Shown: positions 26,359 through 34,216 of the stretch, in pieces
Position numbering within the stretch: the first letter of the stretch is position 1
Layout: each line of letters begins with the position of its first letter
Assembly: GCA_947455215.1 (NCBI GenBank)
Contig: CANGNA010000023.1
Coordinates: 1 to 56,961, forward strand
Source: Chitinophagaceae bacterium
GTDB taxonomy: Bacteria > Bacteroidota > Bacteroidia > Chitinophagales > Chitinophagaceae
DNA length: 56,961 nucleotides
Direction of reading: 5' to 3'
Made by a program: the position numbers and the translations under genes
Notes under the pieces: generated by a model
What the model was told of the DNA's origin: nothing
The model's input: only the letters and a program-made list of their open reading frames with translations
The model's database searches: none

Positions 26359-26397
26359 TTTCTGCACAAAACATTGGTCAATTAAACAGTTAAGAAA

Positions 26398-27654
26398 ATG
26401 TCTGAACAACTGACAACAACAGGACAACATCATATAAAGCTTTCTGAAGAGTCACTTCAGAAGCAGACCACCACGCTTAACCTCGGGCCTACCCACCCGG
26501 CTACGCACGGCGTTTTCCAGAATATCATGGAGATCGACGGCGAGCGCGTGATGGAAACAGTGCCAACTGTTGGGTACATCCACCGCGCTTTCGAGAAAAT
26601 TGCGGAGCGCAGGCCATATTACCAGATCACTACACTTACCGATCGCCTTAACTATTGTTCGGCCCCTATTAATAATATGGGCTGGCATATGACGGTAGAA
26701 AAACTCCTGGGCATTCAAACGCCTAAGCGGGTAGACTACATGCGTATCGTAGTTATGGAACTGTCGAGGATAGCAGACCACCTGGTGTGTAACTCTGTTG
26801 TAGCGGTAGATACCGGTGCGCTGACCGGCTTTACATATGTGTTCCAGTATCGCGAAAAGATATACGAGATATTTGAAGAGATTTGTGGCTCCCGACTTAC
26901 TACCAATATGGGTCGTGTAGGTGGCTTTGAACGTAATTTCACCGATACTGCATTTGCCAAGCTCGATGACTTTATAGCAACCTTCCCTAAGGTGATGGAG
27001 GAATTCCAGTCACTGCTCGATCGCAACCGCATCTTCATGGATCGTTGTATCGGTGCAGGTCCTATAAATGCAGAGCGTGCGCTCAATTATGGCTTCACCG
27101 GGCCAAACCTGCGTGCTGCCGGTGTTGACTACGACGTACGTGTAGCACAGCCATATTGCTCTTACGAAGAATTTGATTTTAAAGTACCTGTTGGTACCAC
27201 GGGCGATGTTTATGATCGTTACCTGGTGCGCAACGCAGAGATATGGGAAAGCCTGAGCCTGGTGAAACAAGCCCTGGCTAAGATAAGGAAGATGGATGCC
27301 GAGTTCCCGGAGCAGAAGAATGTTTATTATGCCCTGGAAGCAGATCATTTCCATTTACCGGCCAAGCCCGATGTGTATACGAAAATGGAAGCCCTCATTT
27401 ATCACTTCAAGATAATAATGGGCGAGATAGACGCACCTGTAGGTGAGGTATATCACTCTGTAGAAGGTGGCAACGGTGAGCTAGGCTTTTACCTCATCAG
27501 CGATGGTGGCCGCACCCCTTACAGGTTGCACTTCCGCCGCCCATGCTTCATCTACTACCAGGCATACCCGGAGATAGTTTCCGGTGGTTTGCTGAGTGAT
27601 GCGGTAATTACTTTGAGTAGTTTGAATGTAATAGCCGGAGAGTTAGACGGCTAA
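26398..27654 (+). CDS. nuoD: NADH-quinone oxidoreductase subunit D
   Basis: 418 residues. NLGPTHPATHGVFQ at the start, HRAFEKIAERRPY in the N-terminal half, and LSDAVITLSSLNVIAGELD at the end identify NuoD (49-kDa subunit). The quinone-site histidine in THPATH is present. It sits with NuoB at the quinone-binding cavity. The gene starts 39 bases after nuoC and is of normal length. Confidence 0.96.
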   Translation: MSEQLTTTGQHHIKLSEESLQKQTTTLNLGPTHPATHGVFQNIMEIDGERVMETVPTVGYIHRAFEKIAERRPYYQITTLTDRLNYCSAPINNMGWHMTVEKLLGIQTPKRVDYMRIVVMELSRIADHLVCNSVVAVDTGALTGFTYVFQYREKIYEIFEEICGSRLTTNMGRVGGFERNFTDTAFAKLDDFIATFPKVMEEFQSLLDRNRIFMDRCIGAGPINAERALNYGFTGPNLRAAGVDYDVRVAQPYCSYEEFDFKVPVGTTGDVYDRYLVRNAEIWESLSLVKQALAKIRKMDAEFPEQKNVYYALEADHFHLPAKPDVYTKMEALIYHFKIIMGEIDAPVGEVYHSVEGGNGELGFYLISDGGRTPYRLHFRRPCFIYYQAYPEIVSGGLLSDAVITLSSLNVIAGELDG

Positions 27655-27684
27655 TATTAGATATATTACAATGGTCAGCCTTAC

Positions 27685-27696
27685 AGCTGATCAGCT
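27685..27696. repeat. 12-bp palindrome upstream of nuoE
   Basis: AGCTGATCAGCT reads the same on both strands and lies 14 bases before the nuoE ATG. It could be an operator or simply a small hairpin. A related CAGCTAATCAGC follows. Confidence 0.35.
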
Positions 27697-27710
27697 AATC
27701 AGCATATTGA

Positions 27711-28205
27711 ATGATTAAGTTTTCAGAAGAGAGGTTAAAAAAGGTACATGAGGTTATAGCCCGCTATCCGGAAGGAAAGCAGAAAAGTGCGCTCATACCT
27801 TTACTGCACATGGCCCAGGAAGATTTTGGCGGATGGCTGGATGTTCCGGTAATGGACTATGTGGCAGAGTTGCTGCAGATAAAACCTATTGAAGTGTATG
27901 AGGTGGCTACCTTTTACACCATGTTCAACATGAAGCCAGTAGGTAAGTATGTACTGGAGGTTTGCCAGACAGGCCCGTGCATGCTGAGGGGCAGCGATGA
28001 TATCATTGATTACATCAAGGAAAAGCTGAACATCAACGCAGGGGAAACCACTGCGGATGGCTTGTTCACGCTGAAGCCTGCTGAGTGCCTGGGTGCATGT
28101 GGTTATGCGCCTATGATGCAGCTGGGCAAACACTTCCGCGAGCACCTTACCCGCGAGAAGGTAGATGCACTGATAGACGAGCTGCGCGCAGCAGCAAAAA
28201 ACTAA
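27711..28205 (+). CDS. nuoE: NADH-quinone oxidoreductase subunit E
   Basis: 164 residues. Cys 85, Cys 90, Cys 126 and Cys 130 (CQTGPC; ECLGACG) bind the N1a [2Fe-2S] cluster of the NADH-oxidising module. The start IKFSEERLKKVHEVIARYP and the helix IKPIEVYEVATFYTMF fit the family. Its presence with nuoF and nuoG shows that this complex takes electrons from NADH. Two unrelated genes separate it from nuoF. Confidence 0.96.
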   Translation: MIKFSEERLKKVHEVIARYPEGKQKSALIPLLHMAQEDFGGWLDVPVMDYVAELLQIKPIEVYEVATFYTMFNMKPVGKYVLEVCQTGPCMLRGSDDIIDYIKEKLNINAGETTADGLFTLKPAECLGACGYAPMMQLGKHFREHLTREKVDALIDELRAAAKN

Positions 28206-28208
28206 ACT

Positions 28209-28613
28209 ATGTCTATAGACCTGAAACTGGAATACTTACTGTCCGGAAAGCCTGCAAGAGTAATGCAGTTACTGACAGATCCGGTGCTGATAAGAAAGTG
28301 GAGCGGGGAAGAAGGCATTGCTGAACAAAAAGAAGGTGGAAAATTCGGGATGTTTGATGGCTGGGTAACCGGCCAGGTGCTGAAAGCGACAGATAATGAA
28401 TTGGTGGTTACGTGGCTGCCGGGCGACTGGGAAGACGGAACACCGCCAAGTGAAGTTCATTTTTTATTGAAGCCCCATGCGGCAGGAACACAGTTGTTGT
28501 TGACACACAGCGGTTTTCCGAACGAAAAAGAAAGAGACAGCCACAAAACAGGCTGGGCCGATTTCTACTTCGACCCCATGGAGGATTTTATGTTGATCAT
28601 TGATAAGAGTTAA
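28209..28613 (+). CDS. SRPBCC/AHSA1-like domain protein inserted in nuo operon
   Basis: 134 residues. LEYLLSGKPARVMQLLTDPVLIRKWSG is the first half of an AHSA1/START-like hydrophobic-cavity fold, and the C-terminal GWADFYFDPMEDFMLII fits its closing helix. It has no signal peptide. Family members range from Hsp90 activators to small-molecule-binding or antibiotic-tolerance proteins, so function cannot be assigned. The start lies 3 bases after the nuoE stop, so it is translated from the nuo transcript. It has no clear relation to complex I. Confidence 0.75.
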   Translation: MSIDLKLEYLLSGKPARVMQLLTDPVLIRKWSGEEGIAEQKEGGKFGMFDGWVTGQVLKATDNELVVTWLPGDWEDGTPPSEVHFLLKPHAAGTQLLLTHSGFPNEKERDSHKTGWADFYFDPMEDFMLIIDKS

Positions 28614-28617
28614 GCAG

Positions 28618-29040
28618 ATGAAGTACCTCTTGCTGATCGTAATGCTCCTTGTTGGCAATACTATAATGGCCCAGCCACCACATATGGTCTCCATAGATTC
28701 GGCGGTTGTGGAATTGGATAGAGCATTGCTGGCGAAGGACTCTTTACGTTTGAAAGGATTGTTGGGAGATGAGATCACCTACGGTCATTCGAACGGGTGG
28801 ATACAAACGAAAAGAGATGTGATAGACGATCTGTTCAATGGTAAGATCACCTATAAACAGATCAGTGCAACGGATAAAGAGATAAAAGTGCGCCGTAAGG
28901 TAGCAGTAGTGAGGATGAATGCGGATGTAGATGTGACAGTAAGTGGAACACCGGTGCATGTGAAATTGAAGATATTGCAGGTATGGCAGAAACGGCATTT
29001 TAGTTGGCACTTGATAGCCAGGCAGAGTGTAAAAATTTAA
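28618..29040 (+). CDS. Secreted NTF2-like (DUF4440-type) protein in nuo operon
   Basis: 140 residues from the ATG at 28618, four bases after the previous stop; the start is chosen because a signal peptide begins there (LLLIVMLLVGNTIMAQ). Mature residues about 25-140 form an NTF2-like cone (DSAVVELDRALLAKDSLRLKGLLGDEITYGHSNG; WQKRHFSWHLIARQS), which in this family may bind a small ligand or act as an enzyme. It would be exported, unlike its neighbours. Sitting between nuoE and nuoF it must be transcribed with them unless the following 90 bases hold a terminator, and none was seen. Confidence 0.75.
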   Translation: MKYLLLIVMLLVGNTIMAQPPHMVSIDSAVVELDRALLAKDSLRLKGLLGDEITYGHSNGWIQTKRDVIDDLFNGKITYKQISATDKEIKVRRKVAVVRMNADVDVTVSGTPVHVKLKILQVWQKRHFSWHLIARQSVKI

Positions 29041-29087
29041 AAGAAAAAGAATATTAATAAGAGTCAAAAGACGAGCACACGAAAATT

Positions 29088-29125
29088 GGTTTTTGGATCT
29101 TGGATTTTGGGTTTTGATTTTTTAT
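29088..29125 (+). repeat. T-rich leader before nuoF
   Basis: A GGTTTTTGGATCTTGGATTT stretch followed by TGGGTTTTGATTTTTTATAA ends 5 bases before the nuoF ATG. It is a looser version of the T-rich runs before nuoB, nuoC and nuoM. Confidence 0.5.
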
Positions 29126-29129
29126 AAAG

Positions 29130-30485
29130 ATGGGTGTAAAACTTTTATTAGAGAACGACCACATAGAAGGCATCAGGTATTACGAGACCTACCGCAAGAA
29201 CGGTGGTTACCGTGCAGCCGAGAAAGCACTGAAAATGACTCCGGATGAGATCGTTGAGGAAGTGAAGAAAAGTGGTCTCCGCGGTCGTGGGGGTGCAGGC
29301 TTCCCTACGGGCATGAAGTGGAGCTTCCTGGCCAAACCAGAAGGTGTGCCGCGCCACCTGGTGTGCAATGCCGACGAATCGGAGCCAGGTACGTTCAAAG
29401 ATCGCTACCTGATGGAGTTTCATCCGCACATCCTTATAGAAGGGTTGCTCATCAGCAGCTTTGCTCTCGGTAGTAACGCTACTTATATATATATCCGTGG
29501 CGAATATGCCTGGATCCCGGATATCCTGGAGCAGGCTATACAGGAAGCTAAGAACAATGGCTGGCTGGGTAAGAACATACAGGGTACCGGTTTCGATTGT
29601 GAGATATATGTGCAGCGCGGCGGTGGTGCCTACATTTGCGGCGAAGAAACGGCCCTCATAGAATCACTGGAAGGTAAGCGTGGTAACCCACGTATGAAGC
29701 CGCCATTCCCGGCCATACAAGGTTTGTGGATGCGCCCTACAGTGGTGAACAACGTAGAAACGCTGGCAGCAGTAGTGCCGATCATCAATATAGGTGGAGA
29801 AGAGTATGCCAAAATAGGTGTAGGCCGCTCTACCGGTACCAAACTGCTTTCTGTTTGCGGCAACGTAAAGAAACCTGGTGTTTACGAAATAGACATGACC
29901 ATATCTGTAGAGGAATTCATCTACAGCGAAGAATATTGCGGAGGTATGGCCAACGGCAAAAAACTAAAGGCGTGTATACCGGGCGGATCGTCAGTACCTA
30001 TTGTGCCGGCCAACCTGCTGCTGAAAACAGCTAAGGGCGAGACCCGCATGATGAACTACGAAAGCCTGTCTGACGGTGGTTTTGCTACCGGCACAATGAT
30101 GGGCTCCGGCGGATTCATTGTTCTGGACGAAGACCAGTGTGTAGTGCGCCACACCATGACACTGGCCCGTTTCTACACGCACGAAAGTTGCGGACAGTGC
30201 AGCCCGTGCCGCGAGGGTACCGGCTGGATGTATAAGGTATTGAAGAATATTGAATACGGAAAGGGTAAGATGAGCGATATAGACCTGCTGTGGGATATCC
30301 AGCGTAGGATAGAGGGTAATACTATCTGTCCGCTGGGCGATGCTGCTGCATGGCCTGTAGCTGCCGCCATCCGCCATTTCCGCGATGAGTTCGAGTGGCA
30401 TATCAAGAATCCGGAAGAATCACAGCGTCGCAACTTCGGTCTGGCGCACTATGCTGATCCGATACATGTGCCTGCAGGTGCTTAA
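29130..30485 (+). CDS. nuoF: NADH-quinone oxidoreductase subunit F
   Basis: 451 residues. GRGGAGFPTG (52-61) is the NADH/FMN-binding loop, GAYICGEETALIESLEG the FMN site, and ESCGQCSPCREG with a fourth Cys in NTICPLGDAA binds the N3 [4Fe-4S] cluster. NuoF oxidises NADH and passes electrons to FMN and then N3. All expected residues are present. The gene lies 89 bases behind the NTF2-like gene and is followed 29 bases later by nuoG. Confidence 0.97.
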   Translation: MGVKLLLENDHIEGIRYYETYRKNGGYRAAEKALKMTPDEIVEEVKKSGLRGRGGAGFPTGMKWSFLAKPEGVPRHLVCNADESEPGTFKDRYLMEFHPHILIEGLLISSFALGSNATYIYIRGEYAWIPDILEQAIQEAKNNGWLGKNIQGTGFDCEIYVQRGGGAYICGEETALIESLEGKRGNPRMKPPFPAIQGLWMRPTVVNNVETLAAVVPIINIGGEEYAKIGVGRSTGTKLLSVCGNVKKPGVYEIDMTISVEEFIYSEEYCGGMANGKKLKACIPGGSSVPIVPANLLLKTAKGETRMMNYESLSDGGFATGTMMGSGGFIVLDEDQCVVRHTMTLARFYTHESCGQCSPCREGTGWMYKVLKNIEYGKGKMSDIDLLWDIQRRIEGNTICPLGDAAAWPVAAAIRHFRDEFEWHIKNPEESQRRNFGLAHYADPIHVPAGA

Positions 30486-30514
30486 TTAAAGAATAGTATT
30501 AAAGAGTTTGACAA

Positions 30515-31600
30515 ATGTCAGAAGCAACACCAAAGTTTAAAGTAACGATAGATAATATAACGGTAGAAGTAGCGCCGGGTACCACCATACTCAATGCTGC
30601 GCGTTCTATCGGTGGCGATGTTACCCCTCCGGCTATGTGCTATTACAGCAAGTTGCCGGCAAGTGGTGGTAAGTGCCGTACCTGCCTGGTAGAGGTAAGC
30701 AAGGGTTCTGAAAAAGACCCGCGCCCTATGCCTAAGCTGGTGCCTAGCTGCCGTACTACCGTTATGGATGGTATGGAAGTGAAGAACATCACTTCTGATA
30801 AAGTACTGGATGCCCGTAAGGGTATCGTGGAGTTCCTGCTGCTCAACCACCCGCTCGATTGCCCTGTGTGCGACCAGGCCGGTGAGTGCGATCTGCAGAA
30901 CCTTAGCTACGAGCACGGTACCGAGCAGACCCGCTACGACTTCCCGCGCCGTACGTTTGAAAAAGAAGACCTGGGCCCGAACATCCAGTTGCATATGACG
31001 CGTTGCATACTTTGCTACCGTTGTGTGTTTACTGCCGAGCAGCTGACGCAGAAACGCGAACACGGTGTTCTGGAGCGTGGCGACCACGCTGAGATCAGCA
31101 CGCTGCTGGGCAAATCGCTCGATAACGAATTTATAGGTAATATTATAGATGTGTGCCCTGTGGGTGCACTTACCGATAAGACCTTCCGCTTTAAAAACAG
31201 GGTATGGTTCACCAAGCCGGTAGATGCGCACTGCTCTTGCACCAAGTGCAGCGGCAAGGCTCGCCTGTGGATGCGTGGCGACGAAGTATATCGCGTAACT
31301 GCCCGCAAGAACGAATGGAATGAAGTGGAAGAATGGATCTGTAACGAATGCCGTTTTGAGCGTAAGAATGCAAAAGACTGGGTGATAGAAGGACCTTCAA
31401 AGATCAAACGCAGCAGCGTAATATCGCAGGGACACTATGTAGGTACCAAGCCAACACCGGTCGTTATCGACAAGGTAATTGGCAAGGAGCCCAAGTTCCT
31501 GATGAATATTCACGATGTGAGCGACGTGAACAAACCGGAGATAGAGCTGTCTCGCATACCGGGTCCGGCTCATTCTGATGATTTTAAGGGAAATAAGTAA
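30515..31600 (+). CDS. nuoG: NADH-quinone oxidoreductase subunit G, short form
   Basis: 361 residues, much shorter than the about 900 of Escherichia coli because the molybdopterin-oxidoreductase-like C-terminal domain is missing. The [2Fe-2S] N1b ligands are Cys 42, 54, 57 and 79. N5 uses His 112 with Cys 116, 119 and 125, and N4 uses Cys 164, 167, 170 and 214. A further set, Cys 240, 242, 245, 276 and 279, sits where some NuoG proteins carry N7, but with different spacing (HCSCTKCSG and WICNECRF). The path of electrons to NuoI should be intact. The protein is cytoplasmic and belongs to the N module. Confidence 0.95.
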   Translation: MSEATPKFKVTIDNITVEVAPGTTILNAARSIGGDVTPPAMCYYSKLPASGGKCRTCLVEVSKGSEKDPRPMPKLVPSCRTTVMDGMEVKNITSDKVLDARKGIVEFLLLNHPLDCPVCDQAGECDLQNLSYEHGTEQTRYDFPRRTFEKEDLGPNIQLHMTRCILCYRCVFTAEQLTQKREHGVLERGDHAEISTLLGKSLDNEFIGNIIDVCPVGALTDKTFRFKNRVWFTKPVDAHCSCTKCSGKARLWMRGDEVYRVTARKNEWNEVEEWICNECRFERKNAKDWVIEGPSKIKRSSVISQGHYVGTKPTPVVIDKVIGKEPKFLMNIHDVSDVNKPEIELSRIPGPAHSDDFKGNK

Positions 31601-31675
31601 TATTTGTAGCGGGACAGATTGGCCAACAGGCACAATAAAATTGCCCCGAAACAACAAATTTTTAACTAACTAAAT

Positions 31676-31683
31676 TACATTTG
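31676..31683 (+). promoter_or_regulatory. Possible internal promoter box before nuoH
   Basis: TACATTTG fits the -7 pattern in the 91-base gap between nuoG and nuoH, but it would put the transcript start at or just before the ATG at 31692. No -33 TTG at the right distance was found. Weak. Confidence 0.2.
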
Positions 31684-31691
31684 CGCCACTT

Positions 31692-32831
31692 ATGCTGTTA
31701 TTTGATATTGACGCAGCTTTTATAATAGAGAAGGTCATCCTCATTTCAGTGATACTGATGGGATCGCTGGGCGTAGCTATGTATGCTACATGGGCAGAGC
31801 GTAAAGTTGCTGCCATCATGCAGGATCGTTTAGGCCCCAACCGCGCGGGTCCGTTCGGTTTATTGCAGCCCCTGGCCGATGGTTTGAAGCTTTTCTTTAA
31901 AGAAGAGATCATCCCTGACCGTTCTACACGCTTCATCTTCATACTCGGCCCGTGCCTGGCTATGCTTACAGCAACTATGACCAGTGCTGTAATGCCTTGG
32001 GGACCAGATTTTACTGTTGCGGGTCGCACTGTATCGTTGCAGGTAGCTGATATCAATATTGGTATCCTCTTTGTGTTTGGTGTGGTGAGCCTTGGTGTAT
32101 ATGGTGTGATGTTGGGTGGCTGGGCCTCAAATAACAAATTCTCATTATTAAGTAGCATTCGTGCCGCATCCCAGGCTATCTCTTACGAGTTGGCTATGGG
32201 TATCAGCCTTATCGCGCTGCTGATGATGACCAACTCTCTGAGCTTGCGTGACATTGTGCAGCAGCAGCATGGTTTCTGGCACGATGGTTATTTCTCATGG
32301 AATTTCTTCAAGCAGCCATTAGGATTTATCATATTCCTTACTTGCTCTTTTGCAGAACTGAACCGTGCACCTTTTGACCTGCCGGAGTGTGAGAGCGAAC
32401 TGAACATGGGTTACCACCAGGAGTATTCTTCTATGAAGCTGGGCTTCTACCTGTTTGCGGAATATATCAATATGTTCGTGAGTTCGGCTATTATCAGTAC
32501 ACTGTTCTTCGGCGGGTATAACTTCCCGTGGATGGACCAGGTGCAGGCGGCGGTGCCAGGCGGCTTATTTGCCGTGATATGTGTAGGTGCCTTGATGACC
32601 AAGATAGTAGCCATGATCCTGTTCTTCATGTTCGTTCGCTGGACACTGCCACGTTTCCGCTACGACCAGTTGATGAACCTGGGCTGGAGGAACCTGATAC
32701 CTTTGGCATTAGTGAATATGGTGATAACTGGTGCTGTAGTGTTGTTCATGATGGGTAAACCCGGAGAGCAGAAAACTGCCCTGAAGGAAAAAGTAACAAT
32801 AGGAAAAGAGAACAATGGAAAAGTTAACTAA
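31692..32831 (+). CDS. nuoH: NADH-quinone oxidoreductase subunit H
   Basis: 379 residues and about 8 membrane spans. Family marks are TWAERKVAAIMQDRLGPNRAG near residue 37, the LADGLKLFFKEE loop, and FAELNRAPFDLPECESELNMGY, the acidic loop that faces the quinone cavity. It couples the quinone site to the membrane arm. The C-terminus has a short charged tail (LKEKVTIGKENNGKVN). Its last 17 bases overlap the start of nuoI. Confidence 0.97.
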   Translation: MLLFDIDAAFIIEKVILISVILMGSLGVAMYATWAERKVAAIMQDRLGPNRAGPFGLLQPLADGLKLFFKEEIIPDRSTRFIFILGPCLAMLTATMTSAVMPWGPDFTVAGRTVSLQVADINIGILFVFGVVSLGVYGVMLGGWASNNKFSLLSSIRAASQAISYELAMGISLIALLMMTNSLSLRDIVQQQHGFWHDGYFSWNFFKQPLGFIIFLTCSFAELNRAPFDLPECESELNMGYHQEYSSMKLGFYLFAEYINMFVSSAIISTLFFGGYNFPWMDQVQAAVPGGLFAVICVGALMTKIVAMILFFMFVRWTLPRFRYDQLMNLGWRNLIPLALVNMVITGAVVLFMMGKPGEQKTALKEKVTIGKENNGKVN

Positions 32832-33318
32832 CAGGTCGATACAGGTGAACCGCAGCCCGATGACAATATCGGAACGCGCTTACCTGCCCTCCATACTTAA
32901 GGGGTTGACCATAACTGTTGGTCATATATTTAAGAAAAAGGCTACCGTAAGCTATCCGGAAGAAAAGCGTCCGTTCAGCCCGGTATTTCGTGGGCTGCAC
33001 ATCCTGAACAGGGATGAGGAAGGTCGCGAGCGCTGTACTGCTTGCGGCCTGTGTGCCCTGGCGTGCCCTGCGGAAGCCATTACCATGGAAGCTGCTGAGC
33101 GCAAGCCCGGCGAAGAGCACATGTACAGGGAAGAAAAATATGCGGCTAAGTACGAGATCAATATGCTGCGTTGCATTTTCTGCGGTTACTGCGAGGAAGC
33201 TTGTCCTAAAGACGCTGTTTACCTTTCAGAAACAGTAATGCCGGCCAACTATACAAGAAAGAGCTTCATATATAAAAAAGAGGATCTGCTTATTCCAAAC
33301 CCAAACAATAAAGGATAG
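32815..33318 (+). CDS. nuoI: NADH-quinone oxidoreductase subunit I
   Basis: 167 residues. Two ferredoxin-type [4Fe-4S] sites are complete: Cys 74, 77, 80, 84 and Cys 120, 123, 126, 130. They form clusters N6a and N6b. The N-terminal helix (LPSILKGLTITVGHIFKKK) is amphipathic and lies on the membrane. The start codon sits inside nuoH, so translation is probably coupled. nuoJ starts 12 bases after the stop. Confidence 0.96.
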   Translation: MEKLTNRSIQVNRSPMTISERAYLPSILKGLTITVGHIFKKKATVSYPEEKRPFSPVFRGLHILNRDEEGRERCTACGLCALACPAEAITMEAAERKPGEEHMYREEKYAAKYEINMLRCIFCGYCEEACPKDAVYLSETVMPANYTRKSFIYKKEDLLIPNPNNKG

Positions 33319-33330
33319 AACAGATAAACA

Positions 33331-33864
33331 ATGGATATATACAGTATTTTATTTTGGTTGTTATCTGCAATGGCTGTTGGCTGTGCGCTGGGTGTTATCC
33401 TTAGCCGCAACCCTGTGAACAGCGTAATGTTCCTGATAATGACCTTCTTTGCAATTTCGGGTCATTATATATTAATGAATGCCCAGTTCCTGGCCATAGT
33501 TAATATCATTGTTTATGCAGGGGCCATAATGGTACTCTTCCTCTTCGTGATCATGCTGATGAACCTGAACGCGGACGTAGAGCCCCAAAAGGGCATGATG
33601 ATACAATTGGCCGGCGTCATATCCGGCGGTATCCTGTTCCTGGTGATACTGATGGGATTGACCACAGCCCGTGCCGAGGCGATAGATCCTAAGTCTACAC
33701 ATATAGGTCTGATCAGCAACCTGGGTAAGGTGCTGTTCAACAAATACGTTTTACCGTTCGAGATAAGTAGTGTACTCTTCCTGAGTGCAATGATAGGTGC
33801 TGTGGTGATAGGCAGGAAAGAACCGCTGGCTGCGGGTGAAAAAGCTGAAATAATTCAGAACTAG
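33331..33864 (+). CDS. nuoJ: NADH-quinone oxidoreductase subunit J
   Basis: 177 residues with five membrane spans; the first is SILFWLLSAMAVGCALGVIL. The conserved third span, IVNIIVYAGAIMVLFLFVIML, carries the Gly-Ala kink region (YAGAIMVLF) known to rotate during the catalytic cycle. The gene lies between nuoI and nuoK with 12- and 24-base gaps, which is the usual order. Length is normal. Confidence 0.95.
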   Translation: MDIYSILFWLLSAMAVGCALGVILSRNPVNSVMFLIMTFFAISGHYILMNAQFLAIVNIIVYAGAIMVLFLFVIMLMNLNADVEPQKGMMIQLAGVISGGILFLVILMGLTTARAEAIDPKSTHIGLISNLGKVLFNKYVLPFEISSVLFLSAMIGAVVIGRKEPLAAGEKAEIIQN

Positions 33865-33888
33865 TTTTTCAGAGTTAATTAATAATAT

Positions 33889-34194
33889 ATGCCGGTTACA
33901 TCCACGCATTACCTTTTTTTAAGCCTGCTATTGTTTTCCATAGGCATTATGGGAACGCTGATGCGGCGTAATGCAATTATCATTTTTATGTGCATAGAGT
34001 TGATGCTCAATGCCGTAAACCTGTTGCTGGTTGCCTTCTCCAAATTGTATGGCGATGCAGATGCACAGTTATTTGTATTCTTTATCATGGTGGTAGCAGC
34101 GGCCGAGGTGGCTGTGGGGCTTGCCGTGATTGTGATGATGTACAGAAAGGTGCACTCCGTAGATATTAATATATTGAACAGGCTGAAACACTAA
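33889..34194 (+). CDS. nuoK: NADH-quinone oxidoreductase subunit K
   Basis: 101 residues with three membrane spans. [24 protein letters not shown] contains the buried Glu (CIELMLN) and the second, in [13 protein letters not shown], that take part in proton pumping. Spans, length and position are all standard. It ends with [11 protein letters not shown], 22 bases before nuoL. Confidence 0.95.
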   Translation: MPVTSTHYLFLSLLLFSIGIMGTLMRRNAIIIFMCIELMLNAVNLLLVAFSKLYGDADAQLFVFFIMVVAAAEVAVGLAVIVMMYRKVHSVDINILNRLKH

Positions 34195-34216
34195 TAGAAA
34201 TACTTAAAAATAAAAA

